DNA of 64,000 nt. Origin: Bacteroidia bacterium. GTDB taxonomy: Bacteria > Bacteroidota > Bacteroidia > Chitinophagales > Chitinophagaceae. Under the pieces are notes generated by a model, which saw only the letters and a program-made list of their open reading frames with translations, did no database searches and had not been told where the DNA came from. The number at the start of each line of letters is the position of its first letter. Position 1 is the stretch's first letter. Shown in pieces: positions 1 to 10,800 of this stretch. The stretch lies in NCBI GenBank assembly GCA_030426665.1, contig JAUHYD010000006.1:124001-188000 (forward strand), written 5' to 3'. The position numbers were made by a program, and so were the translations under genes.

Positions 1-3000
1 AGTATTTTAAGGTACGATGTAGATGATTATAAAGGAGAATTAATTATTGACCCGACGTTGGATTGGGCAACGTATTTGGGGGGAGGCTTAGAGGATTGGA
101 TAATTGCTTGCACGACAGATAAATTAGGTTCAGTGGCAGTAACCGGTCGCACTCAATCTCCCTCAGGCATAGCGACTTCAGGTGCTTATATGTACACTTT
201 TGCGGGTACTATTTTTGACGCATTTTTAGCAAAATTTAGTAATTCAGGTGATTTGAGCTGGGCAACTTATTATGGTGGAAGTGGACCTGATATCGGAAGG
301 GGTGTTGCCACAGATGACTCGTGTAGTATTTTTGTCACCGGGGATACATACAGCACTACAGGTATAGCAACATCAGGTGCATTCCAGTCGAGTTTTGGAG
401 GCTTTAGCGATGCGTTTATAGGTAAATTTGATAGTTCCGGCGCATTACAATGGGCGACTTATCTTGGCGGTTCAAATGAAGATGATGGTCTATGTATTGT
501 AAAAGGTACCCATGGAAGCGTCTATGTGGCCGGGTATACGCGTAGTGCTTCAGGGATTGCTACGTCTGGTACTTATGCTTCTCATGGGTTTGGAGACAAT
601 GATGTATTTATTGTTAAATTTAGTAGTTCCGGCAACAGGGTTTGGGGGACCTATTACGGAGGACATCTAACTGATGTACCACACAGTATTGAAACGGATA
701 ATGCCGGGAATGTATATGTATGTGGTCAGACAAATTCGACTTCAGAAATTGCCACTACCGGGGCACATCAAATTTCCCTCGGGGGGCCGAATGACGGTTT
801 TTTGGCAAAGTTTGGGAGTACTGGAAACTTGGCCTGGGCAACTTATTATGGTGGTGCAGGGTATGACTATGTGTTTGACGTGGTTTTTAGACATGACTAC
901 TTATTTATTTCCGGTAAAACTGAAAGCGATGCAGGTATAGCAACATCGGGTGTTTTTCAAGAATCATATGGTGGCGGATATGGCGACAATTTCCTTGTTA
1001 AGTTTTCCACAGACGGTAGTCGGGAGTGGGGAACATATTATGGCTCGGGTTTGCAAGAGGGTTATGGTTATCTGGAGGTAGATGATTCAGGCTATATTTA
1101 TTTAGCAGGAACCACTACCAGTACGTCAGGAATCGCTACCGCTGGTGTGCCGCAACCTAGTTTCGGAGGAGGTTCAGGTGATTCATATATTGTGAAATTT
1201 GACGATACAGGTGCGCGGCAATGGTGTACGTATTTTGGTGGTGAAGGGATGGATGAAATCAGGAGTCTCTCTTTAGATATGTCAGGGAATTTGTTTTTTG
1301 CAGGAATAACAGGTAGTACCACTGGGGTTGCGACTTCCGGAGCATATCAGCCGACGTTTCATGGGATTCCCTTTGATGGGGTCGTTGGGAAGATAAGATT
1401 TGAATTGCCTCCGATTCTAGGTCCAGATACCGTTTGTATTGGAGATATGGTTATTTTCGGCAACGCTACCGCTTATGGTCAATGGAGTGTTTCGGATACA
1501 AGTATAGCCGTCATGGACTCTGTTAGTATTTATACTGCTCAAATGACAACATTGTCCGTAGGTATTGTAACGATTACATATACCGTAGGTGAACATTTTG
1601 TGACCAAGGGCATTGTAGTCTTTCCTTTATCAGATGCAGGTATTATTTCGGGTTCTGATTCACTTTGTACAGGAGTTTCTGAAGTGTTTACAACGAGTGC
1701 CGATACCGGCGGGATCTGGTTGTCTTCAGATACGATGATTGCTGTTGTTTCGGAGACAGGCATGGTTTCGGGCCGTTCTGAAGGAAGTGTATATATATCG
1801 TATGTAATAAGTAACCGCTGTAGCATTGATACTGCTGTACATTTATTGTATGTCTTGCCCATTCCATCAACTTTTTCAGGATCTCTGGCTGTTTGCAATG
1901 GTTCTTCAACTTCACTTAGCGTTGCTCCTTCGGGCGGGTATTGGCGTAGTATTGATACAGCCGTCGCTGTGTTATCTGATTTAGGAGGAGGCAGTAGTAT
2001 GGTGACCGGAGTAAGTCCCGGAACCTCAGTGGTGTCGTATGTCCGTTTTGGGTGTGGTGTTTCCGAAACTGTCACGGTAAATGCACTACCTGATGCAGGT
2101 GTATTGACTGGTGCAGATTCTGTTTGTAGAGGCGGCAGTGTTTTGTTTTCCGCAACTGCTGTTGGTGGTTTCTGGTCATCGTCCGATGTGTCTGTTGCAA
2201 TTGTCGGTAGTGCCGGAACAATAACCGGAGTTAACGGCGGGACAGCGTTAATAACCTATTCGGTAACAAATGTCTGTGGTACGGACTATATTACACATCC
2301 TATAATAGTAAAACCTTTCCCAACAGCTGGCTTGATCACTGGTGCCGGATCCTTATGTGTTGGCGATACCGCTTTGTTGTCGAATCCGGTCTCCGGTGGC
2401 AACTGGATGTCAGCCAACCCCTCCGTCGTGAGCGTAAGTAGTTCCGGCGAAATTATAGGATTGGCCCCCGGTGCTACTTTGATATTATACATATTGACTA
2501 ACAGCTGCGGTAGTGTATCAGCTACAAAGTCTGTCACCGTCAACCCAATACCCGTCAGCGGGACCATTTCCGGTGCATCGACATTGTGTGCAGGTAATAC
2601 GACCCTCTATTCGAGTACAGAGCCGGGCGGTAGTTGGTCGTCTTCCTACACTCCTGTAGCAACAGTCGGCAGTTCGGGCTTGGTTTCCGGTATTGCTGCC
2701 GGCACTACAACTATATCATATGTAGTTGCCAATAGCTGTGGTTCTGCGTTTACGACGGCAACGCTTACAGTCAACCCGACACCCGATGCAGGTGCAATAG
2801 CGGGAGCGTCGACAGTGTGTGCAGGTGCAACGGAAACGCTAATTGCGACAGTGCCCGGTGGTGCTTGGTCGTCATCCGATGTGTCCGTTGCGGCTATCAG
2901 TAGTACTGGAGTGGTTTCCGGTGTGTCGGCCGGCACGGTTGTCATTTCGTATGCAGTTAGTTTCAGTTGCGGAGATGTGTTTGCTACCAAAGTGTTGACA

Positions 3001-6000
3001 GTAAACCCGCTTCCAGATGCAGGTGTGCTATCGGGAGTGCTCTCTGTGTGCGTGGGCAGCAGTACAACACTAAGTAGCACTACGCCCGGTGGTATTTGGT
3101 CTTCCTCAAATACCGCAGTCGCAACGGTTTCGTCCGGTTTATTGTCGGGGGTAAGTGCAGGTACGGCAACCATATCATATACAATAACGAATGGTTGCGG
3201 TTCGGCATCAACTACTGCAGTAGTTACGGTGAATCCATTACCTGATGCGGGAACACTATCGGGAGCGCTGACAGTATGCGCAGGTAGTAGTACGATGTTG
3301 AGCAGTAATATATCCGGAGGTGCATGGTCGTCTTCAGGTACTTCCGTAGCAACAGTTTCGACAACCGGCAATGTTTCAGGCGTAAGTGCCGGAACAGCGA
3401 CCATATCTTACACAGTAACAAATGGTTGTGGTACAGCATCAAGCACAACAATAGTTACTGTAAATCCCCTGCCGGATGCAGGAATAATATCGGGAGGTTC
3501 ATCGGTATGTGTTGGTAACAGCACGACACTGAGCAGTACGATATCCGGCGGCGTTTGGACTTCGTCGAATACAATAGTTGCGACAGTTTCAACTATTGGT
3601 AGTGTAACGGGAGTAGCTGCCGGAACGGCTACGATATCTTATACCGTAACAAATGGCTGCGGAGCAGCAACGACTGCCTCAGTAGTTACGGTAAATCCGT
3701 TGCCGGATGCAGGCACATTATCAGGTGCTTCATCTGTGTGCGCAGGCAACACAATAACCATAGGAAGTACGGCATCAGGCGGTTTATGGACCTCGTCGAA
3801 CACCGCAGTGGCAACAGTAGTTTCCGGAACTGTGTCGGGCATGAGTGCCGGTGCCGCGACTATTTCATATGCTGTAACGAACGGCTGCGGAACAGCTACA
3901 ACCACGAAATCAGTAACGATAAACCCCTTGCCTGACGCAGGAGTAGTGTCGGGCACTACAACGGTTTGTGTAGGTAGCAGTACGACTTTAACCAGTTCTG
4001 TATCTGGTGGTGCATGGACATCGGGCAATACGACTGTAGCAACAGTATCGTCGGGCATGATATCAGGTGTAAGTGCAGGGACTACGTCTATATCTTATAC
4101 AACAACAAACGGTTGCGGCACGGCGTCTGCAACGACAATAATAACGGTTAACGCATTGCCTGATGCAGGTGCGTTATCAGGCGCTTTGTCTGTATGTTCT
4201 GGTAGCAGTACGACGTTGAGTAGTACGATGCCCGGCGGCGTTTGGACTTCGTCAAACAGTTTCATAGCCACAGTTTTATCAGGAGTGGTGTCCGGCATAA
4301 CGGCCGGAACTGCTACAATATCTTATACAGCGTCTAATGGTTGTGGCGCGTCGACAACGACGTCTGTCGTTACAGTCAACCCCTTGCCTGTTGCGGGTGC
4401 TATCTCGGGAAGTGCCACCTTGTGCCAGGGTAGTATTACGTCATTGACTACAACAGTGACCGGCGGTGTTTGGACTTCTTCTAATACAGCTATTGCTACC
4501 GTATCGCCGACAGGCGTAGTATTGGGAGTGTCAGGTGGCACAGCGACTATATCATATAGTCGAAGCAATAGTTGTGGAACGGTAGCTGCAATCAGGGTTG
4601 TCACGGTCAACCCTTTGCCAACTGCTGGGAGTGTTTCAGGCAGTAGTTCTGTTTGTGTTGGTAGTATTGCATTGTTGTCAGGCTCGGTATCAGGAGGAGT
4701 CTGGTCGTCCTCCAATACAGCTGTAGCAACGGTGTCGGGAAGTGGCATTGTGTTGGGCATTTCAGCAGGCACAACTACTGTTTCTTATACAGTCAGTAAC
4801 AGTTGCGGCACGGTGACTGCTACAAAGATTGTAACGGTATTGCCACTACCAACAACAGGAGTAATAGCCGGCTCAGGAGTCCTCTGTCAGGGCAGTACAG
4901 CATTGATGACAAGTAGTGTGTCAGGTGGAGTGTGGAGTTCATCCGATGCTTCTGTTGTTGTGATCTCGGGCATTGGTATGTCGGCAGGAACATCATCCGG
5001 AACAGCACTCATATCATACACTGCTACCAATAGCTGCGGTACAGCAACCGCTACGCATCCTGTTACGGTTAACCCATTGCCGTCAGCTGGCACTATTTCA
5101 GGTGTGGCGTCATTGTGTGCAGGCAATACGACAATATTTGCGGCATCTGTATCGGGAGGGGTATGGGCGTCTTCAGATGCTACAGTAGCAAATGTATCGG
5201 CTACAGGTGCAGTGACCGGTGTCTCGGACGGTACAGCAGTAATATCTTATACAGTTGCTAATAGCTGCGGTAGTGCCATAGCTACGAAAATAGTCACGGT
5301 AAATGCCTTGCCATCTTTGACAACCACTAGTTCTGTTTTGTGTTCCGGAACATCAACGTCCATTGCCGGCACTCCCTCCGGCGGTACGTGGAGTAGCTCC
5401 TCGTCATCAGTTACGGTAAGTTCATCCGGCATAGCCACAGGTACCGTAGCCGGTACCGCAACGATTAGCTACACCTTGCCCACAGGTTGTTCCCATTCAG
5501 CAGTTGTGACGGTAAACCCTGCACCTGCGGGCATATCAGGTAGTACATCGGTATGTGAGGGTAACACAACAATGCTTTCCAGTACGTCCGTAGGTGGCAT
5601 ATGGGGTAGCACGGCGACAACAGTATCTATAGACACGACAACAGGAATGGTTACCGGTGTGTCGTCCGGTACAGCGCTCATAAGCTATACACTACCCACC
5701 GGTTGTGCGACCTATGCGATAGTTACAGTAAATCCGTTACCGGCAACCATAACAGGTGCTCATCAGGTATGCACAGGAGTCTCGACTATGCTGTCAATTG
5801 CTACTGTTGGGGGGAGTTGGGTAACCACAGATACAAATGTTTCCGTAAGTACAGGTGGTCTGTTGTCCGGTATGTACTCTGGTACAGCAACAGTACACTA
5901 CGTACTCTCGACCGGTTGCCGTCAATCACATGCAGTAACTGTAACTCCCACACCGACAGCTATAACCGGGGCAACATCGGTATGCGAAGGGCAATCCACG

Positions 6001-7764
6001 TCCTTAAGCGTTTCCTTGCCGACAACGGGTATATGGACAAGCGACGACATAAGCATTGCGTCTATTGATAGTGCAACGGGTATCGCAACTGGCGTGTCGT
6101 CTGGCAGTACAACTATTACTTATCGCATACCGTCGACAGGCTGTTACAATTTTTCGATAATGACTGTTAACCCGCAACCAACAATACTGTCAGGTGCAGA
6201 CAATGTTTGTGAAGGTGCAAACATAACTTTTTCGGGTAGTATCGCGGGCGGAAGTTGGATTAGTGGCAGCCTTGGGGTAGCAACGATTGGATCTACATCC
6301 GGGTTGTTGACGGGTATGACATCAGGTTCGACTATAGTCTCATACACCCTGCCGGGCGGCTGTTTTGCGACGGACACGGTTACTGTGAATGACTTGCCGA
6401 CAGTAATATCCGGAGTGTTGTCGGTCTGCGAAGGACAGACTACAGCACTGAGTAGCACCCCTGCAGGTGGAATCTGGACAAGCGCAAGTCCGATTGCAAC
6501 TTTAGATACGGTTACCGGATTAGTAACAGGATTGGCACATGGAACGGCATCACTTAGCTATACGCTTCCTACCGGTTGTGGCGTGGCTAGTGTAGTGACG
6601 GTGAATGAGACGCCGACTACTATCATCGGTGGGGCGAATATATGTGTCGGGGATCACGAGCTATTGACCGATACCACCGCCGGAGGCGTATGGAGCAGCA
6701 GTGATGCAGCAATAGCTTCTGCAGGCGCCACAACAGGGCTGGTGTCTGGACTGTCTGTAGGTACAGTAAGTATTAGTTATACGCTGCCTTCAGGTTGTGG
6801 AGTTAGTAAACAGGTGACGGTACATGCACTACCAATCATAACAGCAGCAGACACGGTAATCTGTGTGAATGAACAGATATCGCTTATAAATAGCGATACA
6901 TCTTCCGGCGTGTGGAATAGCGCCGACCCATCTGTTGCGACGGTAGTAGACGTATTAGTTAGTGGTGTTGTCGCCGGAACAGCGTCAATTTCTTATACGA
7001 GTAGTTTTGGTTGTGCTACAAGTATTAAACTCACGGTGGAGCCGCTGCCTTATTCGGGTATGATATCCGGTGATACGATTTTGTGTGTCGGAACAGAAGC
7101 AACTTTTACAAGTTCAATTTCCGGAGGTGAGTGGACAAGTAGTGACACTTCGATCCTCGGGTTGTTGTCCGATGGTCAGGTAAAGGGGATTGCGACGGGA
7201 GCCGCAACGGTATCGTATAGTATAACTTCGGAGTGTGGTATCGATGTCGCAATGCAACAAATAAACGTACAGCCAAAGGCTGATGCCGGAGCAATTTCAG
7301 GACCTGATACGCTATGTGCCGGTAGCGAAGCTGTTTTACTGTCATCTGTTAGTGGCGGTGAGTGGTATGTAACAGACCATCAGTACGTAACCGTAAACGG
7401 TGGACGTGTGACAGGCATAAGGGCTGGCGCAACTGCAATACAGTATGTTGTTTCCGGAATGTGCGGTACAGATACTGCACGTTATGAATTGCAGATACGT
7501 TCGGCAGAGGATTGTTCCCCTGTGTACATTATTCGCATACACCCTAATCCGACAAGTGGGAACTTCATAGTTGAAACCCCTGTTGCAGGCAGCCTGATGA
7601 TATACACTGTCGATGGCAGAAAATTATGGGATGCTTACAAAATTCCTGTAGGAATCACGCATATCTCCTTACCCAATTATCTGGCACGAGGTTTTTACAT
7701 GTGCCGATTTATCGGAGAGGACGGTAGCGGAGCTACAGAGAAATTGGTGTTGAAGCCGCAGTAA
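1..7764 (+). CDS. Giant SBBP / 27x Ig-like repeat T9SS surface protein, copy 1 (5' partial)
   Basis: The frame is open to the left edge. By alignment with copy 3, about 800 nt (267 codons: signal peptide and most of DUF7948) lie outside the window. The visible protein starts at the end of DUF7948 (IIDPTL). It continues with seven SBBP repeats (nt 58-1404, 449 codons, each with a W-x-TY-x-GG motif), which suggests a seven-bladed propeller. Next come 27 Ig-like repeats of about 75 residues (nt 1405-7515), each centred on a GG-x-W motif and joined by VTVNPLP-type linkers; repeats 2-27 each carry two cysteines (VC-x-G and GC). A T9SS type A sorting tail follows (nt 7516-7764, with HPNPTSG). Such tails direct export through the outer membrane and surface attachment. 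The likely role is a long adhesive or structural surface fibre; the ligand is unknown. The propeller and Ig repeats 1-5 differ clearly from copies 2 and 3, whereas later repeats are close. Confidence 0.9.
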   Translation, partial: SILRYDVDDYKGELIIDPTLDWATYLGGGLEDWIIACTTDKLGSVAVTGRTQSPSGIATSGAYMYTFAGTIFDAFLAKFSNSGDLSWATYYGGSGPDIGRGVATDDSCSIFVTGDTYSTTGIATSGAFQSSFGGFSDAFIGKFDSSGALQWATYLGGSNEDDGLCIVKGTHGSVYVAGYTRSASGIATSGTYASHGFGDNDVFIVKFSSSGNRVWGTYYGGHLTDVPHSIETDNAGNVYVCGQTNSTSEIATTGAHQISLGGPNDGFLAKFGSTGNLAWATYYGGAGYDYVFDVVFRHDYLFISGKTESDAGIATSGVFQESYGGGYGDNFLVKFSTDGSREWGTYYGSGLQEGYGYLEVDDSGYIYLAGTTTSTSGIATAGVPQPSFGGGSGDSYIVKFDDTGARQWCTYFGGEGMDEIRSLSLDMSGNLFFAGITGSTTGVATSGAYQPTFHGIPFDGVVGKIRFELPPILGPDTVCIGDMVIFGNATAYGQWSVSDTSIAVMDSVSIYTAQMTTLSVGIVTITYTVGEHFVTKGIVVFPLSDAGIISGSDSLCTGVSEVFTTSADTGGIWLSSDTMIAVVSETGMVSGRSEGSVYISYVISNRCSIDTAVHLLYVLPIPSTFSGSLAVCNGSSTSLSVAPSGGYWRSIDTAVAVLSDLGGGSSMVTGVSPGTSVVSYVRFGCGVSETVTVNALPDAGVLTGADSVCRGGSVLFSATAVGGFWSSSDVSVAIVGSAGTITGVNGGTALITYSVTNVCGTDYITHPIIVKPFPTAGLITGAGSLCVGDTALLSNPVSGGNWMSANPSVVSVSSSGEIIGLAPGATLILYILTNSCGSVSATKSVTVNPIPVSGTISGASTLCAGNTTLYSSTEPGGSWSSSYTPVATVGSSGLVSGIAAGTTTISYVVANSCGSAFTTATLTVNPTPDAGAIAGASTVCAGATETLIATVPGGAWSSSDVSVAAISSTGVVSGVSAGTVVISYAVSFSCGDVFATKVLTVNPLPDAGVLSGVLSVCVGSSTTLSSTTPGGIWSSSNTAVATVSSGLLSGVSAGTATISYTITNGCGSASTTAVVTVNPLPDAGTLSGALTVCAGSSTMLSSNISGGAWSSSGTSVATVSTTGNVSGVSAGTATISYTVTNGCGTASSTTIVTVNPLPDAGIISGGSSVCVGNSTTLSSTISGGVWTSSNTIVATVSTIGSVTGVAAGTATISYTVTNGCGAATTASVVTVNPLPDAGTLSGASSVCAGNTITIGSTASGGLWTSSNTAVATVVSGTVSGMSAGAATISYAVTNGCGTATTTKSVTINPLPDAGVVSGTTTVCVGSSTTLTSSVSGGAWTSGNTTVATVSSGMISGVSAGTTSISYTTTNGCGTASATTIITVNALPDAGALSGALSVCSGSSTTLSSTMPGGVWTSSNSFIATVLSGVVSGITAGTATISYTASNGCGASTTTSVVTVNPLPVAGAISGSATLCQGSITSLTTTVTGGVWTSSNTAIATVSPTGVVLGVSGGTATISYSRSNSCGTVAAIRVVTVNPLPTAGSVSGSSSVCVGSIALLSGSVSGGVWSSSNTAVATVSGSGIVLGISAGTTTVSYTVSNSCGTVTATKIVTVLPLPTTGVIAGSGVLCQGSTALMTSSVSGGVWSSSDASVVVISGIGMSAGTSSGTALISYTATNSCGTATATHPVTVNPLPSAGTISGVASLCAGNTTIFAASVSGGVWASSDATVANVSATGAVTGVSDGTAVISYTVANSCGSAIATKIVTVNALPSLTTTSSVLCSGTSTSIAGTPSGGTWSSSSSSVTVSSSGIATGTVAGTATISYTLPTGCSHSAVVTVNPAPAGISGSTSVCEGNTTMLSSTSVGGIWGSTATTVSIDTTTGMVTGVSSGTALISYTLPTGCATYAIVTVNPLPATITGAHQVCTGVSTMLSIATVGGSWVTTDTNVSVSTGGLLSGMYSGTATVHYVLSTGCRQSHAVTVTPTPTAITGATSVCEGQSTSLSVSLPTTGIWTSDDISIASIDSATGIATGVSSGSTTITYRIPSTGCYNFSIMTVNPQPTILSGADNVCEGANITFSGSIAGGSWISGSLGVATIGSTSGLLTGMTSGSTIVSYTLPGGCFATDTVTVNDLPTVISGVLSVCEGQTTALSSTPAGGIWTSASPIATLDTVTGLVTGLAHGTASLSYTLPTGCGVASVVTVNETPTTIIGGANICVGDHELLTDTTAGGVWSSSDAAIASAGATTGLVSGLSVGTVSISYTLPSGCGVSKQVTVHALPIITAADTVICVNEQISLINSDTSSGVWNSADPSVATVVDVLVSGVVAGTASISYTSSFGCATSIKLTVEPLPYSGMISGDTILCVGTEATFTSSISGGEWTSSDTSILGLLSDGQVKGIATGAATVSYSITSECGIDVAMQQINVQPKADAGAISGPDTLCAGSEAVLLSSVSGGEWYVTDHQYVTVNGGRVTGIRAGATAIQYVVSGMCGTDTARYELQIRSAEDCSPVYIIRIHPNPTSGNFIVETPVAGSLMIYTVDGRKLWDAYKIPVGITHISLPNYLARGFYMCRFIGEDGSGATEKLVLKPQ

Positions 7765-7851
7765 TAGAATAGATGTCTAGCCGATATGTAATGAAAGTTT
7801 AATGAATTTTATTATATTGCATTACCTGCTATTTATACCAAATTTAATCTT
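7765..7851 (+). repeat. 87-bp intergenic spacer, copy A
   Basis: This spacer between giant genes 1 and 2 is nearly identical to that at 16417-16503, with the same length and a few substitutions. It is AT-rich, with no clear terminator hairpin and no convincing -33/-7 promoter, so the genes may be co-transcribed or use a promoter that I cannot recognise. Confidence 0.8.
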
Positions 7852-10800
7852 GTGAAAACGACGTTACCAATTGCTGTGCCTCACTTTTTCGAAAAGACGT
7901 ACGTCTTTATTGGCACGATAGCAACAGTAGCAGTTTTGTTCTTATTGTTTTATGGTAGTGCATCAGCTAAGCAACCACCAGCGTCTGGAAGTATTCCAAA
8001 GAATAAGATTGAGAAGAATTTTGGTAGCAGGAATTTGTCGTTTATAGAGAATAAGGGACAGATAGTTGACCAATACCAGCAGCGCAGAAACGATATAGAT
8101 TTTAGCCTTGCAGCTTCAGGGGGACTGAGTATATTCATTGGAGACGGTTCAATCCACTATCAGTTCAGTAAGTGTGAGAACCCGGAGCAGATGCAGTTGC
8201 CGGACAACTTTCCCTTCGATACCGGAGCGCATGAGTTGGAGGATTCTTTGGTGTACTCTATGTACCGGATGGATGTGGAGTTGGTAGGTGCCAATAAAGA
8301 TGCGGAGATAATCAGAGAAGAAAAACAACGCTATTACGAGAATCATTACACAAATGGGCTAACCGGAACGGACGCAAGGGCTAATGCATATAATCGCATT
8401 GTTTATAAAGATGTGTACCCCCATATAGATTGGGTGTTGTACACAAAGGGTAGAGAACTGAAGCATGAATTCGTAGTGCATGAAGGAGGACGGGTAAGTG
8501 ATATTAAGTTGCGTTACGGGGGAGCGATGCAATTAGATATTGTCGATGGTGTGTTGATTGCTACGACTCCACAGGGAACAATAGAAGAACAATCGCCCTA
8601 TACTTACCAGAAGAATGGACATAAAGTAAACAGCAAGTTTGTTTTACAGGATAGTATTTTGAGTTATGATGTTGATAGATACGAAGGAGAGTTGGTGATA
8701 GACCCGACGTTGGAATGGGCAACGTATTTGGGTGGACCCGCGCAAGACGCAATATATTCTTGTTCAACTGATATGGATGGGAACGTAGCGGTAGCTGGAA
8801 ATGCCAATTCAGTGTCTGGTATTGCGACTTTTGGAGCTCATATGTATACACTTGTGGCGTCGGTAGGAGCGGCGTTTGTTGCCAGATTTGATCAATCCGG
8901 AGACCTGGATTGGGCGACCTATTATGCAGGAGATAATAGCACTGTCGCATATGGGTGTGCTACAGATGATACGTTCAGTATTTATGTTGTTGGAGTAACT
9001 TCTAGCAGTACTGGAATAGCGACAACGGGTGCGTTTCAAACGAGCCTTGGAGGTGTGTCTGATGCGTTTATAGCAAAGTTTGATAGTGCTGGTTTATTAT
9101 TGTGGGGGACTTATTATGGAGGGGCTGCAGCTGACGACGGTCAGAGTGTTTCGATAAATAATGCGGGAGACGTTTATGTATGTGGGGCAACTCATAGTAC
9201 TTCAGGTATAGCAACTTCAGGTGCTCATTCTGACCACCTTTCCGGTGCGAATGATGTGTATGTTGCTAAATTTACTGGGTCTGGTGAAAGGATATGGGCC
9301 TCATATTATGGAGGTAATTCTTACGAAGAAGCGAGGAGTATTACGGTTGGTAACTCAGGGGGGGTATATTTATGTGGAGCGACACAGTCTTCCGCAGGTT
9401 TATCAACGTCGGGAGCATTTCATACTTCATATTCTGGCGGGAAAGATGGTTTCCTCGCAAAGTTTAGTGAGGGTGGTCACTTAGTTTGGAGCACGTATTT
9501 GGGAGGAGCGGCTTTCGACCGTTGTTGGGGGGTCGTTGAAAATAGTGGACGTGTTTATGTATCTGGTGAAACAGGTAGTTCCAGCGGAGTTGCGACTGTT
9601 GGAGCATTTCAGGATACTTTTGGTGGTGGTGGTGGACGGGATAATTATGTTGCGAAATTTACGATAGATGGTGGCCTGGAGTGGGCAACATATTATGGGG
9701 GGAGTGGTGATGAGAATTGTGGGAAGATTGATATAGATTCATTTGGAAATATTTATCTGGTCGGTTTTACTAATGGGGTTACAGGGATATCGACATCAGG
9801 TGCGATGCAACCGGACCATGCCGGCGGAATGTGGGATATGTATGTTGTTAAATTCGATGATACCTGTGGTCGACAGTGGTGCTCCTATATTGGAGGTCCT
9901 GGTTTGGATCAGGCTTATTCCACCTCCGTCGATGTAGCTGGCAATTTGTTTATTGCAGGGCGTACCAACAGTAGCAGTGCTATCGCTACTGCAGGTTCAC
10001 ACCAAACGTATTTTTCAGGAGATATGGATGGAATGCTTGTTAAAATCAGTTTTGAGGTGCCCCCTATTGTCGGTGCCGACACAGTTTGTGTTGGCAGTAT
10101 AGAACTGTATTCAGATAGCGTGGCTTACGGTTTTTGGACTAGCTCAGATACAAGCATTGCAATTGTCGATTCTGTGGACATATATACCGGACGTTTGACG
10201 GCGATTTCTGTTGGTTCGGTAGAGATTACATACACTGTAGGTGAGTTTTCAGCTTCAAAAGTAATTGTCGTGGTTCCTACAGCAGATGCTGGTGTCATTG
10301 CCGGACCCGATTCTATTTGTACCGGAGTCTCTGAATTGTTTACCACGAGCGTCGACACCGGCGGTTTTTGGTTTTCTTCAGATACAACTATCGCAACTGT
10401 TTCCGTTGCGGGTCTTGTAACAGGATTGGAAGAGGGTAGTGTGTATTTATGGTATGTTGTTAGCAATGACTGCAGCAGTGATACTGCTTCACATTTATTG
10501 ACCGTTAAACGGACGCCAACCGGTCTTTCAGATACATCCGTTTGCAACGGTTCTTCGTTATCAATTGGAGTAACTCCAATGGGAGGAATATGGAACAGCA
10601 GCGATACTTCGATTGTTGCCGTTAGTGATTTGGGAAGTGGCTTCGGATTGATTTCGGGTGTTGGTATAGGTACAGCTCTTCTATCATACAGCCGTTCGGG
10701 ATGCAGTGTTTCCGGAGTGGTCGTCGTGAATGATTTTCCTGACGTGGGTGATTTGTTTGGTCCTGATAGTGTTTGCAGGGGTAGTGCCGTCGCTTTCTCC

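Noticed and set aside
2646-3404. Long minus-strand reading frames inside the three giant genes (also 11298-12056, 19956-20714, 12747-13424 and others)
   Set aside because: They are complements of the Ig repeats. The repeated, T- and G-rich codon pattern of the plus strand keeps one minus frame free of stops. Their products are Pro/Thr/Val-rich echoes of the repeats with no known domain.
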